A DNA stretch of 64,000 nucleotides from Heterohyrax brucei (taxonomy: Eukaryota > Chordata > Mammalia > Hyracoidea > Procaviidae), in NCBI GenBank assembly GCA_028571685.1, contig CM053142.1, positions 64,877,296 through 64,941,295 of the forward strand, given 5' to 3'. The position numbers and the translations under genes are program-made. Position 1 is the stretch's first letter. The number at the start of each line of letters is the position of its first letter. A model generated the notes under the pieces. It did not search any database. It had not been told where the DNA came from and was given only the letters and a program-made list of their open reading frames with translations. Below are positions 12,381 to 23,965 of the stretch, piece by piece.

Positions 12381-12975
12381 TAAAAAAGTTTTTATTTATT
12401 GTGATTGAGTGAAAGTGTACAATCCAGTGTAAATTTGCATGCCTGCCTATGTGCAGCTCCTATTGCTCTCCTTGTCTGGTGAGAGTGCACTCCTCCTTTC
12501 TGTTTTATACATGTCACATCCTCTTAACAATCTCCTATCCCCTCTTCTCTACCTTCTCCATTCCTTCAGTAAGAGGCCAGTAGGACAACATCCTATAGAT
12601 GCATAGAACCATAAAGTGCACACACAATACTGGACCATCAACTGCGGTCTTTCAGTGGAGTTCGCAGGGCACACCCCTTTTTATTCTCATGTTGCCAATG
12701 AGACTCAACTTTGTGAGCCCCATCACGGCTATCACTTGTGGTGGTCTGGTACCATCTGGTTCCTCCAGTCACATGTAGATGTAGTCACCCACTCACGTGG
12801 GTCTGTCTGTCTTCTGGGTTCTCTTTACCCCATGTCATTTTGGTCCTTGGGGATCATCTATTCTTGCTGAGTTGGAACCATTTGGTGTACCTCAGATGGT
12901 AGCTTGCTAGCTTTTAGGACCCCAGACACCACTCACCAGTATGGGGTGCAGAAGACTCTGTTAGCAATAAGCTAT
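12381..12975 (-). mobile_element. 5'-truncated L1, 3' UTR only, antisense
   Basis: A 595-bp insertion covering only the L1 3' UTR in antisense, starting after a T-rich tract and ending at ttagcaataagctat near 12961-12975, which mirrors the position around 54305-54325 in the full-length L1. A perfect 17-bp direct repeat on both sides shows a clean target-primed insertion into the older antisense L1. Confidence 0.85.
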
Positions 12976-12992
12976 TCTTTTTTTCAATTTTT
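12976..12992. repeat. 17-bp target-site duplication, right copy
   Basis: Identical to 12364-12380. The old L1 sequence resumes after it. Confidence 0.8.
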
Positions 12993-13092
12993 GACAGTTC
13001 TAAGATACTTTATTTTCAAGTAATGGCTTCTCAGTTTTTTCAGTCGCTCTTTTTTCTGGTTCTCAAATTAGAAGTATGTTAAAGCCTCTCAA

Positions 13093-13305
13093 GCAGCACT
13101 GGTGGCATAGCAGTTAAGTGCTCAGCTGTGAACCAAGAGGTCAGCAATTTAAACCCACCAGCTTCTCCAAGGGAGAAAGGTGCCACAATATTCTTCAATG
13201 AAGACTGACAGCCTTGGAAACTGTAAGATGTGTTTCTACTCTGTCCAACAGAGTCACTATTGAGTCAAATGGATACGATGGCAGTGGTTTTTTTTTTTTT
13301 TTTTA
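13093..13305 (+). mobile_element. AfroSINE, long-body variant, sense
   Basis: Head cactggtggcatagcagtta, an extended middle (about 13160-13215) absent from the short form, then the gagtcaaatggatacgatgg 3' region and a T-rich tail. Confidence 0.75.
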
Positions 13306-13329
13306 ATATTTGGAGCCTCTCAGTGGGTC

Positions 13330-13470
13330 CTCCACATCTGCCTAACAGAACAATTAGCAGCCAGCCAACTGACAGAATCATATGAAGTATTACAGGTTTG
13401 TTTTTTAAGCCACTAAGTTTTGGAATGGTTTGTGTTGCAGCCAAATGTTATTGATATCCTGCTTATTCTT
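13330..13470 (+). repeat. Ancient repeat-like 3' end
   Basis: Contains taagccactaagttttggaa at 13408-13427, a phrase common in the tails of mammal-wide LTR or DNA relics. Family not assigned. Confidence 0.3.
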
Positions 13471-14125
13471 ATTCAATTTCTTCTCTATTGTTTCATTTTT
13501 TAATGGATATAAATCCTTTTTTATCTCCTGTATCATCTTCAACTTATTGTTTAAATCTTTTTCAGGCTACTTCATAAAACTATTTTCAGCTGGAGTGAAT
13601 TTATGATCTGATGATGGATTCTGTTAATGGTCTTCCTTAGTGCTCATTTTTAACCCATGTGTTGGAATATTTGCTTTTAAAAAAAATAATACTGTGCTTT
13701 TGGTAAAGACTCACACAGTAATTTAGGTTCCTATTCAACAATTTCTACACAAATTGTTCAGTGACATTGGTTACATTCTTCTCCACGCATAAAATTCTCA
13801 TTATTCTGTTCTGGTTGTTCTTTTGCTGGTTCATTTTTAATGCGATGTTTTTGTTCTGTCTTCTTTGCATACTGTTTCTTGCACCCAGCTGAGAAGTTCC
13901 TTCGATGCTTCCCCCCAATGCACTGCACCCTCAGTGGAGGGTCTTTTGATAATCTTCTGTGTCTCCTGCCCTACAGTGATGCTGAGAATATTACAGAGCA
14001 GTCACAGAGCCTGGATTAGTTCCTGGTGACTGAATCTCGAATCTTCTGTTTCCCTTGACCCACAGTTTCTGAGAATACCAGACCCTAACTTCAGACCACT
14101 AGCCCAGTTCTATCCGCTCTTACAG

Positions 14126-14282
14126 AAACCCTGGTGGTATAGTGGCTACGGCTGCTAACAGACAGGTCAGCAGTTCAAATCCTCCAGGCATTCCTTGGAA
14201 ACTCTATGGGGCAGCTCTACTTTGCCTATATAAGGTTGTTAAAAGTCACAACCGACTCAATGGCAATGCATTTGATTTTATC
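14126..14282 (+). mobile_element. AfroSINE, sense
   Basis: Near-complete copy: aaaccctggtggtatagtgg head, ccttggaaactctatggggc body, acaaccgactcaatggcaat 3' end. Confidence 0.85.
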
Positions 14283-14745
14283 CTTTCTTGCAGAGATTCC
14301 TTTAGCCACTATTAGTGCAGATGAGGCAGGCTCCCCGATGATTCTTCTGTTTGAGCCCAGAGCCTAGGAAACCCAGAAGATGTGTGAAAGTGTGGCAATG
14401 TAAACACAGGGGAAACCACCTTGCCGGGAGGTCCATTTTATGTATTTTTTCTTTATCTAAAACATAATACATAATATTCTTAGAATGGTGTGCAATGTTT
14501 TTCACAATTCAGACTCATTTTCCAATCCACTTGCAGGCACTCTGCACTCCACCCACAACAGATTACCTGCTGTTCCTTGAATATGATATGCCCTTTCAGT
14601 CTATGTTTCAGTCCAGGACTGCCCTCCTGCCACTGTTTTTTAATCTTCAAGACCTTGATAAAAAATCGTATCAAATAAAGTTGTTTCCAGAGTTAACAGA
14701 CTTAGTTATTTCTTCTCCGTGCAAAGACTGTTATTAAATATATCT
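14283..14745. other. Unassigned sequence
   Basis: Overlapping short open frames on both strands (14302-14737) show no family signature. Confidence 0.35.
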
Positions 14746-14749
14746 ATGT

Positions 14750-14955
14750 AGTACTTTCTGTGTTATTCTATATTGCTTTCCTGTATATTGTCTATGCCAT
14801 CAAATTGGGAATGTTTAGTACTTACTATCTTTCTGGCCAGGCTGAAAGCTTCCTCCTGAAGGCAGAGAGTATCTTACTCGTATCTGTATTGCTGGAAACT
14901 AGCAAAGGACCTGGTACATACTATGCACTCAGTATATTTACTGAATGAATTAATG
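14750..14955 (+). repeat. L2-type LINE 3' end
   Basis: Shows the typical L2 end layout: a block like ctcctgaaggcagagagtat at 14852-14871, then a diverged ggtacatactatgcactcag, then tgaatgaat at 14942-14950. Confidence 0.6.
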
Positions 14956-15092
14956 GATCCTAGGGTATACAAGATGCAGTAAGCATATGTCTGGTTTATT
15001 ATCACATGCTTATCTCCACAGTCACTTGCTGTTTATCTAAGTATCTGTTTGGAGCAACTGCAACGTACTATATTTATCAATTGCTTTTAAAA

Positions 15093-15304
15093 TGAAACAA
15101 CCCAAATCTGTTGCCATCAAGTCAATTCCAACACACAATGACCACATAGGACAGATAGAGTATGACCCACGTAGTGTCTAGGGCTATAATCTTTACAAAA
15201 GCAGACTGCCACGTCTCTCTCCTAGAGCCTGGGCTGGTGGAATTCAACCACTGACATTTTTATCAGATGGCAAGTGCTTAACCACTTTGCCACCAGGGCT
15301 CCTT
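15093..15304 (-). mobile_element. AfroSINE, long-body variant, antisense
   Basis: Antisense copy with the extra middle segment (tctttacaaaagcagactgc at 15190-15209) and a head ending tttgccaccagggctcctt at 15285-15303. Confidence 0.8.
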
Positions 15305-16805
15305 ACTGCTTTTAAAAATAAGGAGAATGCAGTGGACAAAGTTTTTCCCCCTAAAGTTTCTCTTCTATCATGATTATTAAACCACTCCTGCATGAAGCCA
15401 ATTGAGGTGTCCCCATGCACCTTTTGTAAAAGTGTGAATTTGGCAACTATTAAGATAATTACGGATGAGTGGTCTCATTTTCTCACTCAATTTCATAGGA
15501 CTCTGAGAAAATTAGAGGAAAGATGGATGTTAGCATGAGGATGTCAGTGTGAGCCCTCTTTCTTCTTAGAAAAGTTTAAGGCACAATTGAAAAGAGCTTA
15601 ATTACTTCAATCTCTAGTATATTTACCTACTTTAACATCTCTAAAAAGCTAGTTCTGTCTTTCTATTGATTATGATTCTATATCAGGAGAAAGGTTACCT
15701 GTATGGTCTCCTTTTGACAAAGAGAAGATGATTTATCAAGGAAAATACTATTAAATAACAACTTGTTTGAGCAAAAGTGTTTGCCTAATTGGTCAGGTTT
15801 TCTGGAATCCTTCTGGATTCAATTTCCTCCTGGGAAGAGAATGAAAGCTCTGTGACATGGAAGAAACACAACAGGGTTTTCAGTCTGGTGGGAGTCCCTT
15901 GTGCTTTCTCTTCCTCCAGCTCAGTTTGAGAGCTATGGCAGAAACAGGACTTCAGCTGAGTAGCATTTTTGTTCTGAAAGCATCTAAAATTTATCTCAAA
16001 TATGTATCTCTTCTGGGGAGAGAAACGAAATCTATTCTAACAAGTAACTGAACAAACAAACAAACAAATCCCCTGAAACCACAGCCTCCCTCTGACGCCT
16101 GTTCCTCCCCCTTCTCTCTCTCTCTTCCTTTGTACCCCCAACTCTTTCCCTGCCCTAGCCAAGAAAGTGTTCCTTCACAAGCCAATTCTCACCTGATCTG
16201 GTTATCATGAAAGTGACGCTCATTCTTTTGGCAATACCGACATGTGGGAAATATCAGCAGGAGAATTAGAAAGCAAACATGAAGTTGTGATCATTTGGTT
16301 AACTTCAGAACTTTGTTCTGGCTTAATTTTATTGGCATCAGGGTTTTCTGAAAACTTGAAAAGGAACTTTATATGAAATTCCTTCTCTCTAGTGATTCAG
16401 AAAAAGACAGCTCTAAAGTTCTTCTCTGACTTACTGTTTCAGCTCCCATTTATAATTTAAGTTCAACGCCTTATGTCAGTTAGCTTCATTTAACAGAAAA
16501 TTGATAATTACTTCTTCTGCTTGATGCTCTCTCCTATGGAGATAGACTTGCAACCCATGGTTTACCCTCAGAAATGATTTAGAATCTAGGCAACTTGGGA
16601 TTTTGCTTCCTTTTCAACATCTACAGAAAGAACCCAAATTTGACAAACTGTCTTTTCTCTTGTACTTGAGAGATTGTGGAACATCTCAGACGAGGAGGAC
16701 AAGGAGCGGGACAAGAGGTTGTTTTATTTACAGGTAAAATACCTGGAAGTATCTCTTGGTTTATATCTATATCTTTTATATTTGAAAAGGAAATTAAAAA
16801 ATATT
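15305..16805. other. Unassigned, apparently single-copy sequence
   Basis: About 1.5 kb with no repeat I can name and no credible coding frame. A short polypyrimidine patch lies at 16105-16130 and an aaac repeat at 16051-16066. Confidence 0.4.
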
Positions 16806-16807
16806 CA

Positions 16808-16964
16808 CTAAACCTACTGCTGTTGAATCGATTCTGACTCATAGTCACCTACAGGACACAATAAAACTGCTTCATAGAGTTTCCAAGGAATGTCTGGTAT
16901 ATTTGAACTGCTAACCTTTTGATTAGCGGTGATAGCACTTAGCCATTACACCACCAGGTTTCCT
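16808..16964 (-). mobile_element. AfroSINE, antisense
   Basis: Begins cctactgctgttgaatcgat, continues through the body agtttccaaggaatgtctgg and ends acaccaccaggtttcc. Confidence 0.85.
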
Positions 16965-17640
16965 AAGAGGAAAAAAAATTCTGCTTAAAAAAGATGCAAC
17001 AATCACGGCTCTTAGACATATTTAGTTTATTGTATTCCAAATCACAATTGTAAGCCTCTTTTTTTATGCTAGACAGTTTGTTAAGTTCTAAAGGAGCACT
17101 GTCCAATACTTTCAATATGCCCAAATAATATATATATATAATTTTATAATAATGTACCTAAATAGTACAATAATACAAGCTGGATAAGTAATTCAAAGAA
17201 TTCTAGTAGCCATGTTAAGATGATTATATAGAAACAGGTGGACATTAGTTTTAACAATGTGATTTATTTAACTCAGTACAACCAAAATATTTTCAAGATA
17301 TAATCAGTACAAAATAATTAATGAGATACATTACTTTTTGTTTCATACAAAGTCTTCAAACTGGCATGTATTACACACTTAAGTGGCACAGCTCAACCTG
17401 GGCACTGATGTATGAAGTGTTCAAGTGCCACACATGACTGTGGCTACTGTATTGGATAGCATAGCTCTAGAGTGGAAATATAAATAAGGACAGTATCGAT
17501 TGTCTAGTTTCGGGCAGTCTTGGCCCACTAAAAAGAACCATCGCCTGATAGGAGAAACTAGAACTACACACAGGCACAATCTAGGCGTGATATCTGCATG
17601 TATCTGTGTTACGGGAATGCAGATGAGAGAGGGACTGTTA
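16965..17640. other. AT-rich unassigned sequence with short (TA)n
   Basis: Contains a short (TA)n run at 17130-17142. No gene signal. Confidence 0.4.
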
Positions 17641-17648
17641 CTAACTGA

Positions 17649-17714
17649 AGTGTGTGTGTGTGTGTGCATGCGTGCACACGTGTGTGTATGCATGTGTGTG
17701 TCTGGGAGAGACAC
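17649..17714. repeat. (TG)n microsatellite with TGCA interruptions
   Basis: Alternating purine-pyrimidine tract of tg units broken by gcatgcgtgcacacg. The open frames on both strands here are low-complexity products of the repeat. Confidence 0.9.
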
Positions 17715-17959
17715 ACAATTCATCCTGTGTGCAGTCCCTGAGAACTGCCTTACCCCATTCCCTTGTGTGCCGATACAAGTAGAGGGGTAAAAACCATTAC
17801 TTTGGTATACACGTTACTTGCCTTTTCATCTTGTCAGATCAATTTTGACCTCATTGTACACTGTGATCTGCACAGTATGAAGGATGTAACTGAGGTTTTT
17901 GGACAGCAGCAGGATATATTTCATGAACAAACCACGGATTGTTCACCTTTTAAGTATTG

Positions 17960-18245
17960 TTGTTGTTAGCTGCTGTTTAGTTGCCTCCTAACTTGTGACA
18001 AACGCTTACACAACAGGATTGGACTGTTGTGACCCATAGAATTTTCCATGACTGATTGTTTGGAAGTAGGTGATCTAGTCTTTCTTAACCTGGAAGTTCC
18101 ACTGAAACCTGCTCAGGCCATGGCAACACACAAGCCTCTGCTGACACATGGGCGATGGCTACACAAAAGTTGCATCGTCTGAGAATTGAACCCAAGTCTC
18201 CCACATGGAAGGCAAGAATTCTACAACACAACCACTAATGCTGTA
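17960..18245 (-). mobile_element. Long AfroSINE family (about 290 bp), antisense
   Basis: A second SINE class. Its antisense tRNA-like head is gaacccaagtctcccacatg near 18188-18207, followed by aaggcaagaattctacaac. The 3' side at 17960-18060 resembles the RTE 3' tail (acttgtgac..acacaacagg). Confidence 0.7.
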
Positions 18246-19131
18246 AATTTCTTGTCCCCACCCTACTCCTAACCTTCTCCTAAATAAATGGAGGGTATCT
18301 TTTGCACTCTGCAAACCAACAACCTCAGTAACAGAACATCCACTTCAGCATGTGTGTGGCACAGCCCGTCCTCATCACAGGTTGTACCCACACCAGTTCC
18401 CTAAAAGCACGGCAGCTTTACGTTTGACCTAGAACTCACACGACTTTCAAGTGTTGTAGAATCATCACGAGTTTTAGGATTCTGAAGAAAGGATTTAAAA
18501 GTTTAGGCTCCCAGCTCAGTTCATTTCCAGTAGAACTTGGATTACTTGAATGTCATTCATTGGTCTTTCACTTCCCCTACTCCTCTGCAACTGATTTCAC
18601 CTCTGTGGCATGATACCAGCCTAGGGTTTCTGCAAACCTCAGGACAGGACCTTGAGGACACTGGCAGGGAAACAAACAAGACTGCAAAGCAGGAATACCG
18701 CTGAGAAGTCAGGTGCTTCATTCAGCAGGTACCATGAAGTACATGCTACGAAAGCTAGACACCTGGACTTTCTCTCCTAGCTCCAAGACTGGATCTGAGA
18801 AGAAATGGTACATAAATGAAGTTTGCTGGTTCTCATTACCTTCTCATCTATTATGATAATCTTTACCTTTCCTATGCCACCCCATAGCCCTTCAGCTGGA
18901 CCTGCCTGCCTGTTCCTGGCACAGCACGCCTCCCTCTTTCCCACTTTTCTTGTTTATTTGATTTTGGATAGCTGCCATTTCCTAAAGAGCACTGTAGTAA
19001 TGGCTTATAGGAGCTGGGTGTTTCCTTAATATCCAGGAGGTCTTGTACTCTACAAAATAGGAATAGTAACTTCACTGACATGGAGCAAGTTTCAGCAAAG
19101 CCTCTACTCATAGATTAAGACAGAATGAGAA
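18246..19131. other. Unassigned sequence
   Basis: No recognisable gene or repeat. Short open frames at 18823-19111 overlap on both strands and have no domain. Confidence 0.4.
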
Positions 19132-19302
19132 GAATGGCTGGGCAATCTACCGGAAAATCGGTCAATAAAAACTCAGTAGATCACAGTGGTGCCAGCTGCA
19201 ACTGATTAGGAAGATGGCACAGGACAGGGCAGTGTTTCACTTCACTGGGTGTATGGTTGTCATAAGTGAGAGGCTATTCGACAGCCACTAATGACAACCT
19301 TC
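19132..19302 (+). mobile_element. Long AfroSINE family fragment, sense
   Basis: The 3' part of the roughly 290-bp SINE: gggcaatctaccggaaaatc, then an RTE-like tail (ggcacaggacagggcagtgt at 19215-19234). Confidence 0.6.
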
Positions 19303-20689
19303 ATCCAGTTGTGTAGAACGAGATCTAATGGTGGAATTTGGGACTCCATGATAACAGAACTGTTGTCTTTGATTGTGAAGATTGTTCTCTTCCCAGGACT
19401 TGAAGACAAGGGAATGAATCAGGTCACCAAACCAATCTATACTCTGCTTACCAAGATGGGCACCTTGGCACAGAACTGTGTCCTCCTGAAGGAAAGAATG
19501 CCTCTTTCTAGTTTTCACAGAGCTGCTTTATCAGTTAGTAGTAGCTTTGGGCTTAAGGGGGCTGTTGAGTGAAGAAGAGGAAAGGGAAGGGGTTTTGCCA
19601 CTGCCTCTCAAAACACGCCTTGCATGTAGCCCCTTAGACTGACTCTGTATAACTTCTATGTCATTTGGGGTGTGTGTATATTTGTTCTACTTAGGGCTTG
19701 ACTATAAGATCTTTACAGGGAGAAAAAGAAATATGAATCATGTCAATATATCTTTTGCTGGGCCCTATGTGAATCATCTGCTCTTACGACTCTGGTTTGC
19801 TGGCGTGTAGGTAGAGTTTTCCACAACAGCTGGAGGCTTGGGCTTCTGCCTCAGATTCTCTCAGGAGTGATCTTTACTAGGAAGAGAGGAGAACAGAGTC
19901 ACATCCAGATGTGACTGGGGAAAGATCTGAGGGAAATAGTCTTCGAAAACCACTATCTTGGTGGTATAATACCTCTTTCTCAATGTCACCCAACTCCATC
20001 AACTCACACCATTATTTTCAAATAATGCTACTCATTCAAATAGCTTTAGAAATTTCCAGAATGCCTCTGACCCTTCTTACTGTCCTTCCTCCCTCTTCCC
20101 ATAAGCCATTCAACTATTCAAGAATTGTTTTTGCTGGATATTTTAGTGATGAAACAAGACAGTCTCTGGCCTCACAGAGCTTAACACCTCATGGAAATGC
20201 TTGTGAGTTTCTGCCCTTGTTTTTCCCGACAGGAAAGTTAGCCCTCCTGTAGTCTCTAGAAATTAGTTATTCAGGTTTCCAGAATCCTTGATCCTTCTTC
20301 ATGTTTTCTGACATGTCCCCAAAGAGCAAAGAACTCTGTTCTAAAAATACTGATGATATGCCAATAAGAAGAGATTGTCCAGCTCTCCTCAAAGAAATGA
20401 AGCTATTTCTCCTGTGTTCCCTCATTATTTGGTAAATACATTCACGTATTGGAGACACCAAATCAGACATTAATCTCTAAGACAGGACCTTAGGCCCACA
20501 CTTTCGTCATCAGACCTTCTCCCTGGGCTAGCTGTCAAGCCTGCCAAGGTTTTAATACCATCTGTTGCCTCTCATTTATTCATACATTATCAGGTATCTG
20601 TGGATCACCTGTGTTAATTTTGCAATGACTTTCAATAAACAAAAAAATGATAAGACACAGTCCTTACTATTTTTTAACTCTGAGACCTG
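19303..20689. other. Mostly unassigned sequence
   Basis: No coding signal. The phrases acaagacagtctctggcctc (20154-20173) and the similar block at 20575-20690 resemble an old mammal-wide LINE tail but are not specific. Confidence 0.35.
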
Positions 20690-21559
20690 TCTCATGCGGC
20701 TCCCTCATATGGCTAGGAAGCTGGAGCCGACTATTGGCAGGAGGACTTGTGTCTCTCCACGTGGCTGCTTGAATGTTGTTATGATATGTCTGTGGGCTTT
20801 CCCCAAAATCAGTAACTCAAGAGAACAAGGAAGAATCCACTGTGACTTAGCCTTGGAAGTCACATACTGCAACTTGTACTATACTCTGCTGGTCACAGAC
20901 TACCCCTGATTCAACATGGCAGTAGACTTTGCAAACATATTAGTAACCAGGAAACAGGGATCACTGGGGAGCATCTTGAAGCCTGGCTATTTCAGTCCCC
21001 TCTGGTCCTCTATGATTCACATTCGTACAGTATGCTAAATATGGTCACTCCCTTCCAATGGCCCCAGAGGCATTATTCCACTTCAGCATCAGCTCAGAGA
21101 CTCCAGTCCAGTATCTCATCACCCAAGTCATGCCAAGGTGCAAGATATGAGGGACTTCAGATGAAATTCTTTGGATATAGCTTCTCAAGTATGAGTCTTC
21201 TTTATCTGATAACCTGTGTTCTAAAAAGACAAGGTGTATGTCCCCCTTCCTCATGTATTCCCAAAATACAGTGGCAGTACAGTCACAGGATTGTTGCTAT
21301 GGACTCCTATTCAAGAAAGGGAAACACAAAAGGCAAACTGGTCTAAAGCAATTTTGAAACCCAGCAGAACACATGTTGCCTGTTACTTGATTACGAATCA
21401 AGCTCTGGGAATTATTCACTTCGTTCTGCCCTCTGTTTCATCCTTTCCCGTAAATGAATTCAGTTGATTTTCTCGATTGTTTCAAGCAATAAAAATTGAG
21501 GGATCTGAGGTTAAAAAAAATTTAATTGTATATTTTTTCTTTCTCTTCTGCTCCAAGCT

Positions 21560-21606
21560 GGTGGCTATGCTTCAGACCTGACTTAACGGCAACGAGCTTG
21601 TTTTTC
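21560..21606 (+). mobile_element. AfroSINE 3' tail fragment, sense
   Basis: Short piece with gacttaacggcaacgagctt followed by a T-rich tract. Head and body are absent. Confidence 0.5.
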
Positions 21607-21719
21607 TGTTTGTTTTGTTTTGTTTTTTGGTGATAGTGTTGCCACTAGTACAATTTTCTTAAAACCTGTAGGAGTCACCTATCAATCTTACTGTATTTCA
21701 TTCCTTGTAGTTTCCTCAA

Positions 21720-21876
21720 ACCCAAACTCACTGCTGTTGAGTCGATACCAACTCATAGTGACCCTATGGACAGAGTAGAACTGCCCCATAGTTTCCAAGG
21801 AGCACTGGAAGATTCAAACTGTTGACCTTTTGGTTAGTAGCCGTAGCACTTAACCACTGTGCAACCAGGGCCATAG
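21720..21876 (-). mobile_element. AfroSINE, antisense
   Basis: Well-kept copy: actgctgttgagtcgatacc at the 3' side, cagagtagaactgccccata in the body, and the cttaaccactgtgcaaccag head. Confidence 0.85.
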
Positions 21877-21882
21877 TACTAC

Positions 21883-22258
21883 TAAAATAGAAATACCACA
21901 AATGGGTGCCTGTGCCAAAGCCAAGTGCTGTCAACATAAATGTATTTTTTTCACAGCTCTGCAAGATAAAAGTTCAAACCAGGATCTCAATCTTGTCAAT
22001 TCCTTCCTTGTTGGTAGCTCCAGGCCTTTCTTGGTTCTTGGCAATCCTCCCAGGACACTTGTCTTCCCCAAGATGTGCACCTCTGTGTCTAATCTGCTGT
22101 TTACATAACTTCAGAATTGATTATGTTTAGGACACACCCTACATAGAAATCACTGGATTAACATAAAAATATCCTCTAGTCTCAAATATGTTTACATCTA
22201 CAGGTATAGGGGGTTAAAGTTCTAACACATATTTTAGGGGACACGTTTCAATTCTAGC
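21883..22258 (-). mobile_element. MLT1-like LTR remnant, antisense
   Basis: Starts with an aaataccacaaatgggtg-type opening near 21889-21906 and ends with ttaggggacacgtttcaatt near 22233-22252, the same order as the solo LTR at 3642-4200 but more diverged. No clear target-site duplication. Confidence 0.5.
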
Positions 22259-22689
22259 AACTCGTTTTTTTTAAAAAAAGTCACATTTTACAATCTCTTC
22301 ATGATGACCTGTTGTCTAACTGGGGCTTCTTCTGAGGCTGCTAAGATCTTAAAACCCTGGGAGTTTTGTTGTTGTTGTTTCGCTTTTATTTGTGGAACTG
22401 AACAGTTCTCCAGGGTACTACCTTAACCTTTCCAAGACCTTAAGATAAGGATTTAACAGCCACACTCTCAGTTTCATCCTTAGACCATGCTTTCCCAACC
22501 ATTCCCTGAATTTTATCTTGGTCCAGAGCCATTTCCTAATTTAGCATTGCTTGCCATCTGGAGAGACAGAGGGTTTTCAAACCTAGTAGATTCTGGCTCC
22601 TTTATATTTAGCTTTTTTTTTTTTTTTCTTTAGCTTATCTCTCTTCTGTCAAATTTTATTATAAGCAACAAGAAGCTGGGCTCACATTT

Positions 22690-22912
22690 AACAAACAAGG
22701 GGGAAAAAAAGTTGCCATCCTGTTGACTTCAACCCAAGTGACCACCTGTGTGTCCAAGTAGAATTGCACTCCACGTGGTTCTCAATGGGTGACTTTTTAA
22801 GAAGTGGCTTACAAGGGCTTTCTTCTGAGGTCCTTCCAGATGGATGCAAACTGTCAGCTTTTTGATTAGAAGGCAAGTGCTTAACTGGATGTGACAGTCC
22901 AGGGCTCCTTCA
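22690..22912 (-). mobile_element. AfroSINE, long-body variant, antisense
   Basis: Antisense head near 22860-22912 (aaggcaagtgcttaactgg and then gtccagggctcctt), with an extended middle containing the cttctgaggtcc segment. Confidence 0.75.
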
Positions 22913-23290
22913 CCTGTAACACTGCCTGGAGACCTCCTTGGCTAGATCACACAGTTTGTTAGGTACATTTTCTACTTTCCACATGACTGCAAGAAACAGT
23001 GTTATTAAACTTTCTGACCCAATGGATCCTCTTCTTTCTAGTTTCCAGTAGCATTTTGGTTTAATCTCTGACTGACAGATTTCTCAAGGGATGTCAGACT
23101 TCTGCTAACAGTCTCTGAGACACCGGAAGTTTCACTAATTCTTTCCTCAAGTCCTTCTGTCCTCTCCCCAGCACTGTCACAAAGCCAGTCTTCCATTTTT
23201 AGGTGTTCTGTTAGGGCAACGTCCTGCTTGCTCACATTTTGCACCCCTACTTCAGACTCCCATATCCATTTACGAGTTCAGGATAACTTA

Positions 23291-23735
23291 CTGATCAGCT
23301 GCTAGATGTTCTATCTACTGCCCAGCAAGTCTGCTTCTGGCCCCATCCAGGCAGAAAGTATGCAAGTGTCTGCCTAGAACTTCTGGCCTTTCTCCAGACC
23401 TGAGAAATAATTCTGCCTGTTCTGCTAAGATTGTTCTACGAACAATCTTGGGAACAGACTGTCAGACAGGATTAGTGAAAAATTTGATTTGACGTTGTCT
23501 TAAAAAATAAATACATAAATCAACAAAAACTTTGTCAGGACAATAAGTATTTCATCTGGGAAAAGCATTAAGATTCTGCAGAAAATATTTCTGCTCTCTA
23601 TTTGAGGGGAAGACTCAGACAATGAGATCTGTGTCTAACATCTTAGACAGAGGAGAATATGAGATTAAATTTGTTAGTAACTAATGTGAGTTACTATCGT
23701 TTGACTTTTATTTTTATTTTTAAACTGATTAGCTT
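23291..23735. other. Unassigned sequence
   Basis: No gene or repeat recognised. A short inverted pair, aagattgttc and gaacaatctt, lies at 23428-23448. Confidence 0.35.
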
Positions 23736-23739
23736 GACA

Positions 23740-23965
23740 CTGGAAGGAGTACTTGGTATAGTGAGAGATGCCAGAGTAGGGACTGAGGATCTATGCAGAC
23801 CTAGATTTAAACCATGGCTCTGTCACCGGCTGTGTGTGAAATCTTGGTCCAGGTACTTAACTTCTACAAGCCCAGTTTTCTTATCACTAAACTGGATATT
23901 ATAATTACATCATAAAGCTGATATGAGGATTAGAGATGACATAATATATGCTAAGCAACCAAGTC
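23740..23965 (+). repeat. MIR, sense
   Basis: Clear MIR order: tagatttaaaccatggctct (23802-23821), then the gtgtgtgaaatcttggtcc core, then a tatgaggattagagatgaca block (23921-23940). Confidence 0.75.

Larger units (their letters stand above)
9630..14110 (-). mobile_element. Old L1 (L1M-like), antisense, interrupted and decayed
   Basis: The reverse strand carries scattered L1 signals in antisense order: ORF2 reverse-transcriptase-side sequence at 9830-9990, a diverged endonuclease stretch at about 11200-11260 whose minus frame reads IIIVDFNIPL (compare GDFNTPL in active L1s), and ORF1-side sequence near 12290-12360 and 13000-13085. It is interrupted by a young L1 3' fragment at 12381-12975 and by AfroSINE at 13093-13305. 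No frame survives. Boundaries are approximate, and 13310-14110 is only loosely assigned. Confidence 0.5.
20690..23290 (-). mobile_element. Decayed LTR-retroelement region (ERVL-MaLR-like), antisense, rearranged
   Basis: Several blocks recall antisense mammalian LTR retroelements: an LTR-like block at 20690-21030, an internal-like block at 21030-21480 (ccaaaatacagtggcagtac at 21255-21274), an MLT1-like LTR at 21883-22258, and further internal-like pieces at 22560-22680 and 23185-23240. Two AfroSINEs interrupt it. No retroviral coding frame remains. Family names are from memory, and the order suggests more than one element. Confidence 0.4.

Noticed and set aside
20565..20909. 114-aa plus-strand open frame
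   Set aside because: Falls across an old repeat-like block and the LTR-like region; no domain.
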